Of a DNA stretch of 8,362 bases, positions 6,160 through 8,362 are shown piece by piece. The stretch lies in assembly GCA_021799555.1 (NCBI GenBank), contig JAJZAG010000163.1:1-8362 (forward strand). Direction: 5' to 3'. Position 1 is the first letter of the stretch; every line of letters begins with the position of its first letter. The stretch comes from Deltaproteobacteria bacterium (lineage in GTDB: Bacteria; Desulfobacterota; Binatia; Binatales; Binataceae). Below the pieces are notes generated by a model. It saw only the letters and a list, made by a program, of their open reading frames with translations, was not told the DNA's origin and did no database searches. The position numbers were made by a program, and so were the translations under genes.

Positions 6160-7086
6160 ATGGCGATTGAAGCAATACCCGCCGCCGGCGGCGAGGCGGT
6201 CGCGGCGAGAGTCGCGCCGGCGCTTGTGCGAGAGGGCGCCGTGGTCTCGCTCGACGAGGCGTACGCCTTCTGCGGCAACCTCGCGCGGTCGCATTACGAG
6301 AATTTCACGATCGCGTCGTGGCTGATGCCGCGCGCGATGCGCAAGCACATGCACGCGGTCTACGCCTACGCGCGGATTGCCGACGACTTCGCCGACGAGG
6401 AGCACGATCTCGCAAAGCTGGATGCGTGGGAGCGCGAACTCGAACTGGCTTACGCCGGTGCGCCGCATCATCCGGTTTTCGTGGCGCTCGCGGATACCGC
6501 CGGGAAGTTCTCGATCCCGATGCGGCCGTTCGCCGACCTGCTGATCGCGTTTCGCTCCGACGTGAAATTCAAGGGCTTCGAGACAATGGACGATCTGCTC
6601 GGTTATTGCCGTTACTCGGCGAACCCTGTCGGACGTATCGTGCTCTACCTGTTTGGCTACTCCGATGCACAGCGGCAGCGCCTCTCGGATCTGGTGTGCA
6701 GCGGATTGCAGCTCGCGAATTTCTGGCAGGACGTGTCGGTCGATTTGGGCAAGGGCCGCGTCTATTTTCCGCGCCGCGATCTCGCCGCGCACGGACTTGA
6801 CGAGCATGACCTGCGCCACGGTGTTATCACCAAGCGCTTTATTGATTTGATGAAGAGCGAAGTTGAAACCGCGCGCGCGATGCTGCGCGAAGGCGGATCC
6901 GGCCTCGCCAGACTGGTGGACCGGCGGCTCCGCCGGGATATTCTGATGTTCGCGGGCGGCGGGCTCGCTATTTTGCGCGCAATCGAACACGCGGATTACA
7001 ACGTGCTCCACGCGCGCCCCAAGCTTCGCAAGCTCGATTACCTGAAACTCGGCTGGAACGCGATACGGGGACGGCTCGATGGCTGA
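6160..7086 (+). CDS. hpnC: Hydroxysqualene synthase HpnC
   Basis: HpnC converts presqualene diphosphate, made by HpnD, to hydroxysqualene in the three-enzyme HpnCDE route to squalene. The 308-residue protein has the squalene/phytoene synthase fold. The first Asp-rich motif is DDFAD (75-79) in YARIADDFAD, and the second is QDVSVD (190-195), followed by the KGRVYFP block. ARSHYENF (42-49) is typical of HpnC and separates it from HpnD. The N-terminal ~28 residues are a poorly conserved Ala/Gly-rich lead. The gene follows dxr by 18 nt, and its 3' end overlaps the start of hpnD by 8 nt, suggesting coupled translation of the paired enzymes. HpnC and HpnD are paralogues, but their motifs and order make the assignment firm. 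Confidence 0.94.
   Translation: MAIEAIPAAGGEAVAARVAPALVREGAVVSLDEAYAFCGNLARSHYENFTIASWLMPRAMRKHMHAVYAYARIADDFADEEHDLAKLDAWERELELAYAGAPHHPVFVALADTAGKFSIPMRPFADLLIAFRSDVKFKGFETMDDLLGYCRYSANPVGRIVLYLFGYSDAQRQRLSDLVCSGLQLANFWQDVSVDLGKGRVYFPRRDLAAHGLDEHDLRHGVITKRFIDLMKSEVETARAMLREGGSGLARLVDRRLRRDILMFAGGGLAILRAIEHADYNVLHARPKLRKLDYLKLGWNAIRGRLDG
7067..7071 (+). promoter_or_regulatory. Shine-Dalgarno of hpnD
   Basis: GGGGA lies within the 3' end of hpnC, 7 nt before the hpnD ATG at 7079. It supports that start and the 8-nt gene overlap. Confidence 0.5.
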
Positions 7087-7984
7087 AAATCACGCGATAC
7101 ACGCGATTGGCGGCGCTCCCGACGCCGCGCTCGCGGCGGATTACGAACGATGCGCCGAAATCACGCGGCGCTCGAGTTCGAATTTCTACTACGCCTTCAT
7201 GCTCCTGCCGATCGAGCGGCGCCGCGCGCTCTACGCGGTCTATGCGTTCTGCCGGTTTGTCGATGATATCGCCGATGACGAATCGATTCGCGAACCCGCC
7301 GCACTGCTCGAGCGATGGCGTCAGGAGCTCGATCGGGTTTACGGCGGCGCGCCGACCCGCGCGATCTCGCGCGCGCTTGCCGACGCGGCCGGGCGGTTTT
7401 CGATTCCACGCGTGTACTTCGAGGAGGTGATCGCCGGCGTCGAGATGGATTTGGCGCGCAAGCGTTACGCGACCTTCGACGAGTTGCGCCAGTACTGCTA
7501 CCGCGTCGCGTCGGCGGTCGGGTTGATCTGTATCGAGGTGTTCGGTTACCGCAATCCCGGCGCAAAGGTATACGCGGAAAACCTGGGTATCGCGCTCCAG
7601 CTCACCAATATCCTGCGCGACGTCAAAGAAGACGCCGGCCGCGGCCGGATCTATCTTCCACTCGAAGATCTCGCGCGCTTCGCCGTAAGCGAAGATGAAA
7701 TTCTGCGCGGCGTGTACAGCGACGCGTTTATCCGCCTGATGGAATTTGAAGCGATTCGCGCCCGCGAGTATTACGCCGCCGCTGAACACGCGCTGCCCGA
7801 TGAAGACCGCTCGACCCTGCTCACCGCCGAAGCGATGCGCCTCATCTACGGTTCGCTGCTTGGGCTGATCGTCAGCTCGAATTATCGCGTGATGGATCGG
7901 CGGCTCAGTCTTTCGGCGCCGCGCAAGCTCTACCTTGTCGGCCGCGCATGGGCGAGCTCGCGGCTCGGCGCGCTGCTCGGCTAG
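7079..7984 (+). CDS. hpnD: Presqualene diphosphate synthase HpnD
   Basis: HpnD condenses two FPP head-to-head into presqualene diphosphate, the first committed step to squalene. The protein has 301 residues, normal for the family. It shows the squalene/phytoene synthase signatures: SSSNFYYAF (32-40), AFCRFVDDIADD (56-67, with first Asp-rich motif DDIAD at 62-66), and LTNILRDVKED (175-185, with D181 and D185), followed by GRIYLP. Phytoene synthase (CrtB) has a similar sequence, and by motifs alone could be confused with it; the adjacent hpnC and hpnE and the SSSNFYYAF block favour HpnD. It overlaps hpnC by 8 nt and is followed after 16 nt by hpnE. No unusual residues are seen at the active site. 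Confidence 0.94.
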   Translation: MAENHAIHAIGGAPDAALAADYERCAEITRRSSSNFYYAFMLLPIERRRALYAVYAFCRFVDDIADDESIREPAALLERWRQELDRVYGGAPTRAISRALADAAGRFSIPRVYFEEVIAGVEMDLARKRYATFDELRQYCYRVASAVGLICIEVFGYRNPGAKVYAENLGIALQLTNILRDVKEDAGRGRIYLPLEDLARFAVSEDEILRGVYSDAFIRLMEFEAIRAREYYAAAEHALPDEDRSTLLTAEAMRLIYGSLLGLIVSSNYRVMDRRLSLSAPRKLYLVGRAWASSRLGALLG

Positions 7985-8000
7985 CCGCACGCGCGAAGCG

Positions 8001-8362
8001 ATGGTTGAAGCCAAAGACGTCGTCGTGATCGGCGCCGGCTTCGCGGGCCTCGCGGCGGGCGTCGCGCTTGCCGAACGCGGCTTGCGCGTCGCGGTGCTCG
8101 AGCGCAAGCCGGCGCTTGGCGGACGCGCCTACTCGTTTGAAGATCCCGACACCGGCGACTTCGTCGATAACGGACAGCATGTCCTGATGGGTTGTTACAC
8201 CGAGTCGCTCGACTTCCTGCGCAAGATCGGCTCGACCGACAAGCTCGTCTTTCATCGCGATCTCGAAATCGAAATGCTCGCGGGACCCGGCCGCAGCGCG
8301 ACGCTGCGCACGGCGCGCCTTCCCGGCCCGATGCACATGAGCGCCGCGCTGATGCGCTATCG
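8001..8362 (+). CDS. hpnE: HpnE, FAD-dependent hydroxysqualene reductase (3'-truncated by window edge)
   Basis: HpnE reduces hydroxysqualene to squalene, completing the HpnCDE route. Only the first 120 codons are present; the frame stays open to the window end. The N-terminus carries the FAD-binding Rossmann loop GAGFAG (11-16), with Glu34 in VLERK as the ribose-binding acid. GGRAYSF (40-46) and VDNGQHVLMGCY (55-66) follow; the latter is diagnostic of HpnE within the amine-oxidase/phytoene-desaturase superfamily. The start ATG lies 16 nt after the hpnD stop with a weak GAAG upstream. The same stretch carries a long minus-strand open frame, which is only a shadow. The C-terminal half cannot be assessed here. 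Confidence 0.93.
   Translation, partial: MVEAKDVVVIGAGFAGLAAGVALAERGLRVAVLERKPALGGRAYSFEDPDTGDFVDNGQHVLMGCYTESLDFLRKIGSTDKLVFHRDLEIEMLAGPGRSATLRTARLPGPMHMSAALMRY

Noticed and set aside
5854..7011. Long minus-strand open frame of 385 codons across dxr and hpnC
   Set aside because: It is antisense to two firmly identified genes, has no recognisable motifs and spans their junction. Long antisense frames are common in GC-rich DNA with strong third-position bias.
7079..7984. Phytoene synthase (CrtB) as an alternative name for hpnD, implying a carotenoid cluster
   Set aside because: Its partners are hpnC, hpnE and shc; no carotenoid desaturase or cyclase is seen, and the HpnE fragment carries the HpnE-specific DNGQHVLMGCY block rather than a CrtI signature.
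6968..8107. Minus-strand open frame of 379 codons across hpnC, hpnD and hpnE
   Set aside because: It is antisense to three recognised genes with intact catalytic motifs; its composition (rich in Arg, Ala and His) is that of a shadow frame.

Overview
The window is GC-rich bacterial DNA, almost fully coding. All seven genes lie on the + strand with short gaps or overlaps, and most codons end in G or C. The content is a hopanoid (triterpenoid membrane lipid) biosynthesis operon, cut at both ends. The organism is a hopanoid-making Gram-negative-type bacterium. Gene content alone does not fix the phylum; Binatota/Desulfobacterota-like, acidobacterial or proteobacterial hosts are all possible, and I hold no strong view.

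Layout: 1-876 3' part of hpnH (radical SAM adenosylhopane synthase); 913-1842 ispA-type farnesyl diphosphate synthase; 1839-2900 a zinc-dependent medium-chain alcohol/polyol dehydrogenase of unknown substrate; 2985-4949 squalene-hopene cyclase (shc/hpnF); 4975-6141 dxr/ispC (DXP reductoisomerase); 6160-7086 hpnC; 7079-7984 hpnD; 8001-8362 5' part of hpnE. Junctions are tight: 36 nt, 4-nt overlap, 84 nt, 25 nt, 18 nt, 8-nt overlap, 16 nt. A single long transcript is therefore likely. The 84-nt gap before shc is the largest and the only plausible place for an internal promoter. No gene-free stretch exceeds 300 bases, and I see no RNA genes, mobile elements, CRISPR arrays or long repeats.

The genes form nearly one pathway. 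Dxr commits carbon to the MEP isoprenoid route. The FPP synthase makes C15 farnesyl diphosphate. HpnD joins two FPP into presqualene diphosphate, HpnC turns that into hydroxysqualene, and HpnE reduces it to squalene. Shc cyclises squalene to hopene (and diplopterol), and HpnH adds the 5'-deoxyadenosyl group that starts the C35 side chain. The unassigned gene is the dehydrogenase. Its place beside hpnH, ispA and shc, and its polyol-dehydrogenase-like sequence, make it a candidate for side-chain reduction (ribosylhopane to bacteriohopanetetrol), but this is inference. The two main points of interest are this dehydrogenase and the presence of dxr inside a hopanoid operon rather than in its usual cdsA-rseP neighbourhood.
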